NCBI GenBank assembly: GCA_002450095.1
Contig: DJYK01000028.1
Location: 62,001-126,000 of the forward strand
DNA from: Mageeibacillus sp. UBA6980
GTDB lineage: Bacteria > Bacillota > Clostridia > Saccharofermentanales > Saccharofermentanaceae
DNA length: 64,000 nt
Direction of reading: 5' to 3'
Shown: positions 51,371 to 61,563 of the stretch, in pieces
How the letters are laid out: every line of letters begins with the position of its first letter
Numbering within the stretch: position 1 is the first letter of the stretch
The notes under the pieces: model-generated
The model's input: only the letters and a program-made list of their open reading frames with translations
Told to the model about the DNA's origin: nothing
Databases searched by the model: none
Translations under genes and position numbers: made by a program

Positions 51371-53041
51371 TTATCCGTCTACTGAATAAGCAACTCTGTT
51401 GGCTTCCGCAATAGTCGTAATACCTTCGACTACGAGTGCGAGAGCAGAATCCATGAGCATCTGTGTTCCCTCCTTAACGGCGAGCTGTCTCATGTCATCT
51501 TCAGGAGCTCTCTTCTCAAGAAGCGTCTTCATTCCTCTTGTTATAACAACTACTTCGTGAATAGCGATTCGGCCCTTATAACCGGAACCGTTACAATCCG
51601 TACAACCCTCACCCTTATAGAGTTTCTGACCGGGTTCGAAATGATACTGTGCGATAAGATCAGGGTCTGCATCGTATGCCTTCCTGCAGCCTGTGCAGAT
51701 ACGGCGTACGAGACGCTGAGCGACAACGCCTACGAGAGCGGAAGAAACCATGTAAGGCTCAAGTCCCATATCAATGAGACGGTTGATAGAGGAAACGGCG
51801 TCGTTTGTATGGATAGTACTGAAAACCAAGTGACCTGTGATAGCCGCTCTCATGGCGATCTCTGCAGTCTCACCGTCACGGATCTCTCCGACGAGGATGA
51901 TGTCAGGGTCCTGACGGAGAATAGAACGAAGACCGCTCGCGAATGTCATTCCGGCCTTGGCATTAACCTGAACCTGGTTAAGACCGGGGATACGGATCTC
52001 GACAGGATCCTCAACCGTAATGATATTAACTTCGGGAGTATTCTTCTCTGAAAGCAATGTATAAAGTGTGGTCGTCTTACCTGAACCCGTAGGTCCCGAG
52101 ATAAGGCAGATTCCCTGAGGAACCTTGATGATCTTATTGATCATGTCATTATTGTGATCGGAGATACCTAAGTATCTTCTGTTAAGGTTACCGTCGTTCT
52201 TAGCAAGGATACGGATAACCGTCTTCTCACCCCAAATCGTAGGAAGTATGGATACACGCATGTCGACAGGGGTTCCGTTGATCTCCGTCTGGATACGGCC
52301 GTCCTGAGGGATACGCTTCTCGGCGATATTCATACCGCCAAGGATCTTGATTCTCGTTGTGATGGCGTCTCTTGCAGATACCGGGTTACTCATGATCTCC
52401 TGCATAACGCCGTCGATACGGATACGAACTCTTACACGTTCCTCCATCGGCTCGATATGAATATCTGACGAACCCGCTCTGATAGCGAACTCGATCATTG
52501 AGTTAACGAGCTTAACAACAGGGGCACTGTTAACCTGCTCGGCAACTTCATCTGAGAGACCTTCGATCTCGTTGCCTGCAAGGTCTTCACCGAGCTCTCT
52601 TGCAGCCTCACTCGCGCTGCTTCTTCCGTAATTAACCTTGATCGTATCGAGGATACCGGATCTCGTAGCGAGCATGAGAACGATCTCATAACCGGTTCTG
52701 AACTGAAGTTCATCCTGAACAAGGATATTAAGGGGGTCGTCGATCGCTACAACGAGCTTATCATCATCAAAACCGATCGGAACAACCGTATTCTCGGTAC
52801 AGAACTTCTCGTTCAAAAGATTCAAAGCCTTAGGATCTACATCAATACTCGAGAGATCGATGATCGGGTAACTGTACTGACTGGATACTGCACGGAGAAT
52901 GTCGAACTCGGACATAAGCCCCATCTCGGTTATAACTTCACCCAGTCTCTTGCCGCTTTCCTTCTGAACACTTAATGCTTCCGCAAGCTCTGCCGCGGTA
53001 AGGAATCCACTCTCAATGAGAATATCTCCCAGTCTCTTCAT
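51371..53041 (-). CDS. pilB: PilB/GspE pilus extension ATPase
   Basis: 556 residues. An N-terminal MshE-type domain (~1-140) is followed by the ATPase domain with SGPTGSGKTTTLY, ILVGEIRDGETAEIA, FSTIHTNDA and the zinc tetracysteine (CTGCRKAYD ... CTDCNGSG). It powers pilin addition. GGAGGC precedes the ATG. First gene of the six-gene assembly unit. Confidence 0.96.
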   Translation of the reverse strand: MKRLGDILIESGFLTAAELAEALSVQKESGKRLGEVITEMGLMSEFDILRAVSSQYSYPIIDLSSIDVDPKALNLLNEKFCTENTVVPIGFDDDKLVVAIDDPLNILVQDELQFRTGYEIVLMLATRSGILDTIKVNYGRSSASEAARELGEDLAGNEIEGLSDEVAEQVNSAPVVKLVNSMIEFAIRAGSSDIHIEPMEERVRVRIRIDGVMQEIMSNPVSARDAITTRIKILGGMNIAEKRIPQDGRIQTEINGTPVDMRVSILPTIWGEKTVIRILAKNDGNLNRRYLGISDHNNDMINKIIKVPQGICLISGPTGSGKTTTLYTLLSEKNTPEVNIITVEDPVEIRIPGLNQVQVNAKAGMTFASGLRSILRQDPDIILVGEIRDGETAEIAMRAAITGHLVFSTIHTNDAVSSINRLIDMGLEPYMVSSALVGVVAQRLVRRICTGCRKAYDADPDLIAQYHFEPGQKLYKGEGCTDCNGSGYKGRIAIHEVVVITRGMKTLLEKRAPEDDMRQLAVKEGTQMLMDSALALVVEGITTIAEANRVAYSVDG

Positions 53042-53138
53042 GTTTGCCTCCGATCCAGGCGCCTATATTCTGCATTGATCGTCCACAAATAAATGAGGTG
53101 ACCAAAACAGAATATACCACCCCTGATATATCTATAAA

Positions 53139-53167
53139 ACTATACAACAGGCGTTGCTAAAAAACAA
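53139..53167 (-). promoter_or_regulatory. Promoter of the pilB-pilO unit
   Basis: On the minus strand TTGTTT (53162-53167), 17 bases, TATAGT (53139-53144), about 98 bases before the pilB ATG. Confidence 0.5.
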
Positions 53168-53256
53168 GTTTTTTTGGTAATTTTGCCACCCGGTGGAAAA
53201 GCCGCCTCTTTTTTTTTATAATTTAATGATAAATAAGAACTATTATGGAGGTTATT

Positions 53257-53982
53257 ATGTCAGGACATTCCAAATGGAATAACATCAAACGTAAGAAAGA
53301 AGCGTCGGATTCGGCAAAGGGTGCCGTATTCACCAAGATGAGTAAGCTCATTGCGATCGCCGTAAAGCAAGGAGGTCCTGACCCCGACGGCAACTCAAAG
53401 CTCAAGGACATTATCGCCAAGGCCAAAGCCGCCAATATGCCGAATGACAATATCAAGAGAGCCATTCAGAAGGCTGCGGGCGCAGGCGAAGGCGATGATT
53501 ACGAAGAGATCCAGTATGAAGGTTACGGTCCCGGCGGTATCGCCATCATGGTCCGTGCACTTACCAATAACAGGAACAGGACCGCTGCCGATGTAAGACA
53601 CATCTTCTCAAAGTACGGCGGACAGCTCGGAGTTGACGGAAGCGTAGCTTTCCTTTTCGAGGAGAAAGGCGTGATCCTCATCTCCAGAGAAGATTACGAG
53701 GATGAGGACAAGGTCATGGAGGACGCCCTCGAAGCCGGCGCATCTGATTTCATTCCCGAAGAAGAGTACTACGAGATCGATACAGGCTCAGATGAGTATT
53801 ATGAAGTAAAGGACGCTCTCGAAGCCAAAGGCTATGAGTTTATAGATTCAAGTCTCGGCCCTGTTGCCATCACAGCCAACAAAGTAGAAGATCCCGCCAT
53901 CTGCGAGAATCTCGAGAAGATGCTCGATATGATGGAAGAGAACGAAGACGTTCAGGAAGTCTATCACAACTGGGATAACTGA
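53257..53982 (+). CDS. yebC: YebC/PmpR family protein
   Basis: 241 residues beginning SGHSKWNNIKRKKEA, then DPDGNSKLKDIIAKAKAANMP and the central YEGYGPGGIAIMV; a typical full-length member. The family acts as a DNA-binding regulator or as a translation factor for Pro-rich stretches. GGAGG before ATG 53257 decides the start over an upstream ATG at 53245. Its stop overlaps the next start by one base (TGATG). Confidence 0.95.
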   Translation: MSGHSKWNNIKRKKEASDSAKGAVFTKMSKLIAIAVKQGGPDPDGNSKLKDIIAKAKAANMPNDNIKRAIQKAAGAGEGDDYEEIQYEGYGPGGIAIMVRALTNNRNRTAADVRHIFSKYGGQLGVDGSVAFLFEEKGVILISREDYEDEDKVMEDALEAGASDFIPEEEYYEIDTGSDEYYEVKDALEAKGYEFIDSSLGPVAITANKVEDPAICENLEKMLDMMEENEDVQEVYHNWDN

Positions 53983-55004
53983 TGTCTGAAGACCTTACAA
54001 GACAGACCGGGGAATCAAAAAGACCTACACTGATCCCGGAACTTCGTGCAACTCTGAAGCAGATCAATCAGGGTGCCGATCTTGCCAGAACGAAAGCCTC
54101 CGAACAGAGCACGGATGTGATACTGCAAAGCGAGGCCATGACAAGAGAAGTACTGTCTCAGATCGCGATCATAGCTTTCGTAGGTCAGTCCGGTACCGGA
54201 AAGAGCACCAGAGCGATCGCGGTCGCCCGTAAGAACAATATTGATTATATAATCGATGACGGTCTTCTCATCAACGGGGGAAGGATTGTCGCAGGAACGT
54301 CTGCCAAGAAGGCTCCGAGTAAGATGGAGTCCGTAAGGCAGGCGCTTTTTGTCGATCCGACAAGATCCCAGGTCATGCGAAGAGCGATTGTCGAATCCCG
54401 CCCCGTAGCGATCATGATCCTCGGAACAAGCGATTCGATGCTCGAGAAGATCACCACAAATCTCTGGCTCAATAAGCCTTCGATGCTTATAAGGATCGAA
54501 GATGTATCCACCGAGGAAGAGAGACGGCACGCCAGAAGCACCCGAATGAATGAAGGTATGCATACGATCCCGGTTCCGACGATGGAGATCAAACATGAGT
54601 TTTCAGGTTATTTCTCGGACCCTCTCGGCAAGATCAGGAGCCGGCTTAACCTCGAAGAAGGCGGGGTCGACCTGAACGGAGAGAACGAGCGTACTATGAT
54701 CCGTCCCACCTTCTCTTCCCTCGGATCTTATTCGATATCGGACGATGCTCTTCTCGAACTTATCGAGATCACATTAAAAGACCTTCCGGGCTACGGAGAA
54801 GTGCTCGAGTTCAAAAGCGAGAAACGAACGATCGGTGTTGTTTTCACGCTGGATCTGGCACTTCTTTACGGATACGATGCGCAGAAAGTTCTTTATGATG
54901 CACAGCAGAAGATAGGAAACGCGGTAGAGAACCTTACTGCAATTACCGTGGTATCGGTAGATATCAGAGCAGGAAGGCTTGTACACGGAAAGGAGAATTC
55001 ATGA
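53982..55004 (+). CDS. P-loop ATPase fused to an Asp23/Gls24-like domain
   Basis: 340 residues. The N-terminal half has Walker A FVGQSGTGKSTRA (near residue 70), then DDGLLINGGRIVAGTSAKKA. The C-terminal ~90 residues (LPGYGEVLEF, then GVVFTLDLALLYGYDAQ and NAVENLTAITVVSVDI) look like an Asp23 envelope-stress domain. It is coupled to yebC in front and to the DUF6062 gene behind (ATGA overlap). A membrane-associated nucleotide-binding role is inferred. Confidence 0.75.
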   Translation: MSEDLTRQTGESKRPTLIPELRATLKQINQGADLARTKASEQSTDVILQSEAMTREVLSQIAIIAFVGQSGTGKSTRAIAVARKNNIDYIIDDGLLINGGRIVAGTSAKKAPSKMESVRQALFVDPTRSQVMRRAIVESRPVAIMILGTSDSMLEKITTNLWLNKPSMLIRIEDVSTEEERRHARSTRMNEGMHTIPVPTMEIKHEFSGYFSDPLGKIRSRLNLEEGGVDLNGENERTMIRPTFSSLGSYSISDDALLELIEITLKDLPGYGEVLEFKSEKRTIGVVFTLDLALLYGYDAQKVLYDAQQKIGNAVENLTAITVVSVDIRAGRLVHGKENS

Positions 55005-55747
55005 AAGAAACCATCTATACGATCCCTGTAAATGATGCTTATGATTCAGATTGCGAATGTCCTTTGTGCCTTCTTCGCAAGAAAGCCGAGGACAACGAGA
55101 TCGAATACTATCTCGGTCCTTCGCTCATGGAACCTGATACAAGGATAATCACGAATAAGACCGGGTTCTGTCCCGATCATATGGCAAAGCTTAATAAGAA
55201 GGTTACGAATCGTCTCGGGCTGGCACTCGTTATACATACCCACCTTCTGGATTACGATAAGGACATAACGGACGATCTTACCGATGCGGCTCCTGCCAAA
55301 GCAGGTCTTATCAAAGGAAGGTCAAACGATTACAAGAATACATTACGAAGTCTTGCAGACAGGATAGATGCCAGAACCGCTACCTGCCCCGTCTGCGAGA
55401 AGATGAACAAGACTATCGACAGATATAATGAAGTAATAATGCATATGTTCTCACATGACGATGCATTTAAGCAGAAGTTCATAAAGGCAGGACACTGTCT
55501 GCCGCATACGGCTTCACTTCTTAGAACGGCGGCAGCAAAGCTGTCACAAAACGATGCCGCTGATTTTGTAAATGCTTTATCCGAGAGCAATAAAGCACAG
55601 TTTTCCGAACTCGAGAAGGATGTTGAATGGTTCACCTTGAAGTTCGATTACAGAAACAAGGATAAACCGTGGGGCAACAGCAAGAACGCAATACAGCGTG
55701 CCATGAGATTTTTATCAACGGATACAGGTGAATTCAATGAAGGATAA
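55001..55747 (+). CDS. DUF6062 family cysteine-rich protein
   Basis: 248 residues with paired metal-type motifs: CECPLCLLRKKAE with FCPDHM, and CPVCEKM with HCLPHT, i.e. two CxxC...CxxH units. Helical otherwise. Function unknown; zinc binding is likely. It overlaps the upstream ATPase by four bases and the following gene by 11, so translation of the four genes is coupled. Confidence 0.8.
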   Translation: MKETIYTIPVNDAYDSDCECPLCLLRKKAEDNEIEYYLGPSLMEPDTRIITNKTGFCPDHMAKLNKKVTNRLGLALVIHTHLLDYDKDITDDLTDAAPAKAGLIKGRSNDYKNTLRSLADRIDARTATCPVCEKMNKTIDRYNEVIMHMFSHDDAFKQKFIKAGHCLPHTASLLRTAAAKLSQNDAADFVNALSESNKAQFSELEKDVEWFTLKFDYRNKDKPWGNSKNAIQRAMRFLSTDTGEFNEG

Positions 55748-56141
55748 TAATACTAATCTGGATGTAGAATTGATGACCGATTATGCTATCGATATAAGCG
55801 AGAGCGCCAACGGTCTTTGTGTACTTATCAAACACGACTACTATTCTTCCGATAATGAGAACGGTAAAGCCTTACTCGACAGCTTCCTTGACGGACTTAT
55901 CTTGCAGTCGGAGCGCATATTCATGCTGATCATAACTGATAGTGCGGTTAAACTGCTTCAGTCTTCTGATAGGTTAAGATCTTTGATCAAGAGAGTAAAC
56001 TTCACTCTCATATGCTCTGCGAGTGCAGATTACTATGATGTAACCGTATCGGATGATATCTTATCAAAAGCTCATCTTGTCCCCATGGAATCGATCACCG
56101 AACAGATCATCGAGACCGTTCCGGACCTCATCATCGAGTAG
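55737..56141 (+). CDS. DsrE/YedF-like protein
   Basis: 134 residues from ATG 55737 (AGGTG upstream). The pattern GKALLDSFLDGLILQ, FMLIITDSAVKLL, then a Cys (FTLICSASADYYDV) matches the C-terminal half of YedF-type DsrE-fold proteins, which are linked to sulfur or selenium handling. There is no N-terminal TusA domain, and the usual Cys position is shifted, so activity is uncertain. Last gene of the yebC cluster. Confidence 0.65.
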   Translation: MKDNNTNLDVELMTDYAIDISESANGLCVLIKHDYYSSDNENGKALLDSFLDGLILQSERIFMLIITDSAVKLLQSSDRLRSLIKRVNFTLICSASADYYDVTVSDDILSKAHLVPMESITEQIIETVPDLIIE

Positions 56142-56183
56142 ACTGTTCGTTATACTCTTTTCATATTATATTTAACAATAAAA

Positions 56184-56206
56184 ATGGGCTGTCATTGACA
56201 GCCCAT
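56184..56206. terminator. Bidirectional terminator between the yebC cluster and the PilX-like gene
   Basis: A 10-bp perfect stem ATGGGCTGTC/GACAGCCCAT with a 3-base loop. It is flanked by A-rich sequence on the left (a T tract for the minus strand) and by TCATTTTA on the right. Confidence 0.85.
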
Positions 56207-56226
56207 TCATTTTACATATTTACCGA

Positions 56227-58194
56227 TCAGGCAGTGAAGTAGCCGCTCGGTGTATCCTCAAGAGCAACGACTGAGAAGTCAGTGTTATCTCTGTAAGCAT
56301 ACTCTCTGTATCCTGTTGCGATCGGCGGAGCCGGGCAGTAAGGAATATAGAGGAAGTTACCGTTGCTCTTATCGATTCCGCCTGCGCTGAGTCTTCCGTA
56401 GAAGATATCACCGGATGTGATGTTGTTCATACCGAAGTGACAAGCGCCTGTACCGTCCGGATCGGACTGTGGGAAGAATCCGATATAAGCTGTAACGATC
56501 CTGTGCTGGTTATTGTTGAAATAAACAGGATAACCGGAACCTGTATAGAGACTGAATATGAAGCAGCGAGGCGTATGGTCTCTGCTCTGATTGATATCGC
56601 CGATGTTAAAATTAGTATATGCATCATTGAAGCATCTTAAATCGACGATTCCGCCGTAATCACCGAGCATAAACTTTGCACCGCTCTTAAGGAAGAAGTA
56701 TACAGCGTTATCGGTCTCAACAGACGAAGTGATCTCAATATAGGTTCCGCCGGACATCGTGATCGTTGCAGAATCAACGAATACGTAGATATCGCCTGCA
56801 CTTACATCAAACTTGATAGTACCGCCGCCTGTAAGGTTCTGAGCACTGCTGATCTTATAAGAACCTGCCTCTACCAATGATGTGCTGGTAAGATCAAGTT
56901 CAGTTGCACCTGTCTCCTGACTGCCCCACTTGGCAACAACTTTATCGATAGTATCAATAGACTCGGGGTTTCTTGTCAGATAGTTCGTAATACCGTTAGC
57001 AACTACGGGATCCCAACCGGCTGCTTCTGCAACGGATGCTCTTGAAGATGAATTCGAGAAGCCGGTTATACCGTTCTCATAATGAACAGTACCCGTAACC
57101 GTGTTAAAGTGATCAAGGCTCTGTCCTGTAAATTCGACATTGAACTGATCAAATCCTACAAGGTTGCCTTCATCATCTTCCATAAGGTCGAAGTTAATGT
57201 TATTGATTCCTCTGAAAGTATACTGCGCGTTCAAGCTTCCGCTGTATGCATAGGTTGAAGGATCAGTAGACTCCAAGGCAGCTCTTGAAGTAGGAGCACC
57301 GTTGGCAAAAGGAGCTAAGGATCCGTAGAAGTAGAAGTTACCATACTGAAGGTCACCGGTAGTACCTCTTGTACGCTGAGTAGCAGCAATACCCTGATTC
57401 ATATCGCTTACATCGATACCGGAATGAGCACCGAGAAAGTAAACGTCACGTGCGAATACACCGTCTCGGAATGTGAAGTATCCGTCAGTAAGTGTCGTAG
57501 CATAGAAGCCGAGGTTATCGATATTGTTAAATGTAGGATTGTGAAGGAAGATAATATTATCATCGGAAGCAGGATCGTAACCGTGGTTCTCCGGTCTCCA
57601 GGAAACCTGCTTATCATATCCGTCCTGGAAATATGTCGTATCGAAGCCGACTATACAAGAGTTATAGGAACCGCCCTCACCGAGGTTAAGTCCCATATCG
57701 AACATTGCTGCAGGCTTACCTTCAGGATCATGCTTCTGAAGATACAATGTGTAATACTGAGTATTGCCGTCGATCGAGCACTTAACTTCGATACCGATTA
57801 TAAGAGGCTTGTTCGCAGTCTTATCTTCAGCCTGCTGGACGAAGAAGTAAGCAGAAGCCTCCGAATCACCGGAACCCATACCCGGAACAGAATCTGTAGA
57901 GAAGTTAACGACCGAACCGGATCCGCTCGAACCGTTGGCAAGAGAAATCAGCATACTGTCGTTGATCTGCTGAGAATAGATCGCCTGCCAGATTGCCTGG
58001 GCAAGTGATGTACAGGTCAGCTTAGCCTGATCGTACTTGGCATTCTCATAGATTCTCTGTCTTGCTGCGATCGTGATCATCATGGCTGTCGTAACAAAGA
58101 CCAGAGCCATGGCTACGATAAAGATGACCGTAACCAACATGACACCCGTCTTGTCGACCGATAACCCAAAGCGTTTCTTACTTAACTTACGCAT
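56227..58194 (-). CDS. PilX-like type IV pilus-associated membrane-anchored protein
   Basis: 655 residues. A basic start and one long helix (~15-45; VMLVTVIFIVAMALVF), then a large extracytoplasmic region with AKLTCTSLAQAIWQAIYSQQ after the helix, as in PilX or pilus-associated proteins. Most of the rest is beta-rich and resembles a surface solenoid or filamentous domain. ATG 58194 (GGAAGGA upstream) is preferred over the GTG 18 bases earlier. Its distance from the pilus genes fits a separate structural role. Confidence 0.7.
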   Translation of the reverse strand: MRKLSKKRFGLSVDKTGVMLVTVIFIVAMALVFVTTAMMITIAARQRIYENAKYDQAKLTCTSLAQAIWQAIYSQQINDSMLISLANGSSGSGSVVNFSTDSVPGMGSGDSEASAYFFVQQAEDKTANKPLIIGIEVKCSIDGNTQYYTLYLQKHDPEGKPAAMFDMGLNLGEGGSYNSCIVGFDTTYFQDGYDKQVSWRPENHGYDPASDDNIIFLHNPTFNNIDNLGFYATTLTDGYFTFRDGVFARDVYFLGAHSGIDVSDMNQGIAATQRTRGTTGDLQYGNFYFYGSLAPFANGAPTSRAALESTDPSTYAYSGSLNAQYTFRGINNINFDLMEDDEGNLVGFDQFNVEFTGQSLDHFNTVTGTVHYENGITGFSNSSSRASVAEAAGWDPVVANGITNYLTRNPESIDTIDKVVAKWGSQETGATELDLTSTSLVEAGSYKISSAQNLTGGGTIKFDVSAGDIYVFVDSATITMSGGTYIEITSSVETDNAVYFFLKSGAKFMLGDYGGIVDLRCFNDAYTNFNIGDINQSRDHTPRCFIFSLYTGSGYPVYFNNNQHRIVTAYIGFFPQSDPDGTGACHFGMNNITSGDIFYGRLSAGGIDKSNGNFLYIPYCPAPPIATGYREYAYRDNTDFSVVALEDTPSGYFTA

Positions 58195-58355
58195 AAACAG
58201 GTCCTTCCTCACAAATTCATATCGTCAAAAATTACACTTCGACGCAATTACACCTATAAACTTACAATAGATTATAAGTCACGATATTTTTATTTTCAAT
58301 ATGTATTACCGCGAAAATGACACTTTTTATTCACAAAGTCTTCACTTTTGTAACA

Positions 58356-59351
58356 TTAACCCTGCCCGCCGTCAGCCGTATCCTGCGATGATTCCTCAGC
58401 GACAACGGGGGCGCCGGCGCTGCCGTATTTATCGAATTCCTCTTTTTTGGACGCGATCAGGTAGTACTCCGGCTGAGTCGCCAGTCTCAGGACCGAAGCG
58501 GCATAGAACTTTCCGTCTTTGTTCTTCTTAAGCCTCGTGCGAGAGAAGAATTCACCGTCATTAGGACATTTATACAGAGCATAGACTGACTTTCTGATCC
58601 GGAACGGCTCTTCCCTGATAAGAAACCCTTCGCCGCAGATCGGACATTTGCCCGTAAATCCAGACACAAGTGAAAGCGCTTCGTTCTTGCGGTCACAGCA
58701 GGCTCCCACAGTCGAGTATTCCCGTTTCATATCGCAGTTAACGGAAGAACTCGATATCACGGACAGAACTTCACTTGCCTTATTGCGGTCGAATATATTC
58801 TTAAGGATCAACGCCGTGTACTTGGCATCGGATGTAGCGCTGTGGAACATCTCCTCCTTGGGAACATTGTAGTAATCGACAGCGAATTCCACGCTCCTCT
58901 GCCTTCCCTTCTCGGTCGAGAACACGGAAAAAAGCGGCTGTATATCAAGAAAGTACAGACCTATCTTGTCGTCCATACCGAATGCTCTCAGATTGCACTT
59001 GAGCATATCGGTATCGCTGTTGCCCCAGCCGCCGAGGATCGGATCTGAGCCGCAAAAATCCCTGAAGCGTCTATAGGCATCGGGGAACGACACCCCGCGG
59101 CTAAGATCGGAATTACTCTTATGAGTTACCTTCTTGACGTGAAAGTGCAGGACCTTATAGTGCTCAGGCTTAATGTCACAGGAAAAGACATCGATCGGGA
59201 ACACGGTTCCGTTATCGTACTTAAGCTTAACGGCGCCTATCTCTATGATCTCTCCCGGCAGGTCCGAGACATCAAAATCGTACTCCTTGCCCGGGATCGG
59301 CTGATTCCATTCAAGGTCGAAAACGATAAAAATATCTCCGTCTTTAATCAT
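58356..59351 (-). CDS. DEDDh-family 3'-5' exonuclease with C-terminal zinc ribbon
   Basis: 331 residues. DEDDh residues lie in FDLEWN, GWGNSDTDML and FHSATSDAKYTAL (His and final Asp), as in DnaQ-type exonucleases. The C-terminal part has a zinc ribbon (CPICGEG and CPNDGEF). The start at 59351 overlaps the stop of the upstream YfhO-like gene by 8 bases; a second ATG 12 bases upstream is possible. Substrate (DNA or RNA) unknown. Confidence 0.85.
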   Translation of the reverse strand: MIKDGDIFIVFDLEWNQPIPGKEYDFDVSDLPGEIIEIGAVKLKYDNGTVFPIDVFSCDIKPEHYKVLHFHVKKVTHKSNSDLSRGVSFPDAYRRFRDFCGSDPILGGWGNSDTDMLKCNLRAFGMDDKIGLYFLDIQPLFSVFSTEKGRQRSVEFAVDYYNVPKEEMFHSATSDAKYTALILKNIFDRNKASEVLSVISSSSVNCDMKREYSTVGACCDRKNEALSLVSGFTGKCPICGEGFLIREEPFRIRKSVYALYKCPNDGEFFSRTRLKKNKDGKFYAASVLRLATQPEYYLIASKKEEFDKYGSAGAPVVAEESSQDTADGGQG

Positions 59352-61563
59352 GCGGCTTAACATCAGACACGTTCCCGTTGTTTTGTTCTTTTTTTATAAC
59401 ATTATAGAACACAATTATTAATGACAGAACCCATATTATGAGAGAAGCAACCGGAACCGCCGACGGACTTACGATCCTGAATGCGATCACGCCGTCGCCG
59501 TCACAGCGGAAGGCAAAAGCGAGCTTTCCCGCATAATCGAAACACTCCGTGTTTATCTTCCCGGTCCTGCCTGAAACATTCACCCTGTAATTTCCGGAAT
59601 AATCAACGGAAGTTAAGACGGTGACAAGGCCGCTCTGCCCTTCGGGTATATTAACGGAAGCCATATATCCCGGCATGGAGGAGACTTTCCCCGACATTTT
59701 CTCCAACCCGTCGTCATCGGCTTTCCATATAGAGAAATATGAATGTTCGGAAGTAACGGGACCGACCTGCCTCAATGTCACGCCTGAAGAAAGATTCCTA
59801 AGCTGCCTTATATAGCTTCCTTCAAACGAAGAGGCGATATCCTCCCCGTTATAAGTCTCGGTAAGGATGTTTCTTCCCTCAAAAGACGAGAATATATAAT
59901 ATGACGCCAGAGGATCCAGGTCCTCGGCTCGCAGAAGGATCTCCGAGGAGTTTCCCGTATCGGAGGAATAATACATTCCGTCGCCTGTGTCTTCAACACC
60001 ACTCGCGAACACGGTAAACTGATCCGGCCTGGTAAACACATCTTCAAGGATCATGGCATTCGATACGGTATTAACAAGTTCAGGAAAAGACAATTCCTGC
60101 GATATCGGTCTCAGATCCGAAGCGATCACGATATATTCCGGATCTGATTCAAGAAGCGGAAACGGACGGTCGATATCGATCGTGATTCCGGTATCACCCG
60201 ACAAGCCGTCAAAGGTCTGAAGAAGTCCGGAGGAGAATTCGGAAATGCGCAAACAGTAACCCGTATTCACCGCTATTCCGATCATTCCGATAACTGACAT
60301 CAGACTTAAGACCCCTTCCTTCTTAGATCTTAAGACAAACACGGATACGATCCAGAAAAGAACTGCCGCAATGCTGTATCTTATCGAGAATGCGCTCTTC
60401 TCGACCTCCCCTGCCGAGGAGGCGTTGGAGAACACGATGAATGCCAGAACGATAAAGGCTCCCCCGAACAATTCGTTTCTCGTAAGGGACGAAGCATTGC
60501 GAAGCGACACCCCCGCCAGAACAAAAAGGATGACGATCATCACTTCTGCCCTCATCAAAGAGGATGAACGGACTTCGCCGTAAACGGAGATGACGGAGGA
60601 CATCAGGGACCACGCAATAGAGACATGAAGGACTATGAAGATGATCGCGGAAGATATTTTCGCTGAGGACGGGATATTCCTGTTAAGGAAGAACAGGATT
60701 ACCATGACGACAAGCAGCATTGATGAACTCATCACTATGACCCCGGTCCCGTCACCTCCCGTAACGGGGACGCCGTCCATAAACGAGCTCAAAAGGTCAA
60801 AGAGCGTGAACGTTACTTTGCTCCCGCTTAATTCCTCCTTGATATCAATAAAGGGCAGATCCGAGAACAGGACCGGCACAAGGACCGGAAGCTCCATCAA
60901 AACGGAAACCGATAACGCTTTAAGTCCGGACTTGATGTCAGTCTTTCCGAAAAATCCCGAGAAAAGCCGGAAGATCGACAGGATAAAGATGATCCCCGTA
61001 ATTATGCCGTTAAAACCGCCTGAAGCAAAAAGCGAGAATACCCCCGCCGCGATAAAAAGATTCCTTCTTCCTCCCCTCCTCAGAAGAGCATCGGCGGATA
61101 ATAAGGCAAAGGGCATAACGATCATGACGTTAAGACACACAGGATCCGCCGACGAAGCGAGGCACACCGCCGACAGAGAACATGAAAGCCCGAGCGCCAT
61201 GGAACTTATATTGCGAAGTCCGATGCTCCTGTTAAAAAACAGGAACATTCCCAAAGACACGATACCGAATCTTATATAGAAGAATATGTGCAGGATAAAA
61301 GACGAGAACCTGCCGCCCGCGATGAGAGCCAGGATAAAGGACGGATATAATCTTCTCGCGAGGATATAAGTCAGGATCTCGGGGATAAAGATACTTCCCT
61401 TGGAAGCGACTTCTCTTATCTGCTCGATATCCGAGACCTGATCGTAAACGGATGCCGTGAATGCCGCAGGTGCAGAAGATGCGGCAAGGAGCAAAACGAC
61501 GATCGGCAGAAAGAACGAGAACGCTGCCAGAACTATCCTGTCTACCTTATTCTCCCTGCTCAT
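59344..61563 (-). CDS. Polytopic membrane protein related to YfhO
   Basis: 739 residues with about 12 helices and a C-terminal extracytoplasmic beta domain (~450-700), ending in one more helix. Same plan as the neighbouring YfhO-like gene (helices, then EYIVIASDLRPI-type beta region), but the conserved YfhO N-terminal motifs are not obvious. The gene starts 17 bases inside the end of the upstream gene. It may act in glycosylating surface polymers with that partner. Confidence 0.65.
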   Translation of the reverse strand: MSRENKVDRIVLAAFSFFLPIVVLLLAASSAPAAFTASVYDQVSDIEQIREVASKGSIFIPEILTYILARRLYPSFILALIAGGRFSSFILHIFFYIRFGIVSLGMFLFFNRSIGLRNISSMALGLSCSLSAVCLASSADPVCLNVMIVMPFALLSADALLRRGGRRNLFIAAGVFSLFASGGFNGIITGIIFILSIFRLFSGFFGKTDIKSGLKALSVSVLMELPVLVPVLFSDLPFIDIKEELSGSKVTFTLFDLLSSFMDGVPVTGGDGTGVIVMSSSMLLVVMVILFFLNRNIPSSAKISSAIIFIVLHVSIAWSLMSSVISVYGEVRSSSLMRAEVMIVILFVLAGVSLRNASSLTRNELFGGAFIVLAFIVFSNASSAGEVEKSAFSIRYSIAAVLFWIVSVFVLRSKKEGVLSLMSVIGMIGIAVNTGYCLRISEFSSGLLQTFDGLSGDTGITIDIDRPFPLLESDPEYIVIASDLRPISQELSFPELVNTVSNAMILEDVFTRPDQFTVFASGVEDTGDGMYYSSDTGNSSEILLRAEDLDPLASYYIFSSFEGRNILTETYNGEDIASSFEGSYIRQLRNLSSGVTLRQVGPVTSEHSYFSIWKADDDGLEKMSGKVSSMPGYMASVNIPEGQSGLVTVLTSVDYSGNYRVNVSGRTGKINTECFDYAGKLAFAFRCDGDGVIAFRIVSPSAVPVASLIIWVLSLIIVFYNVIKKEQNNGNVSDVKPHD

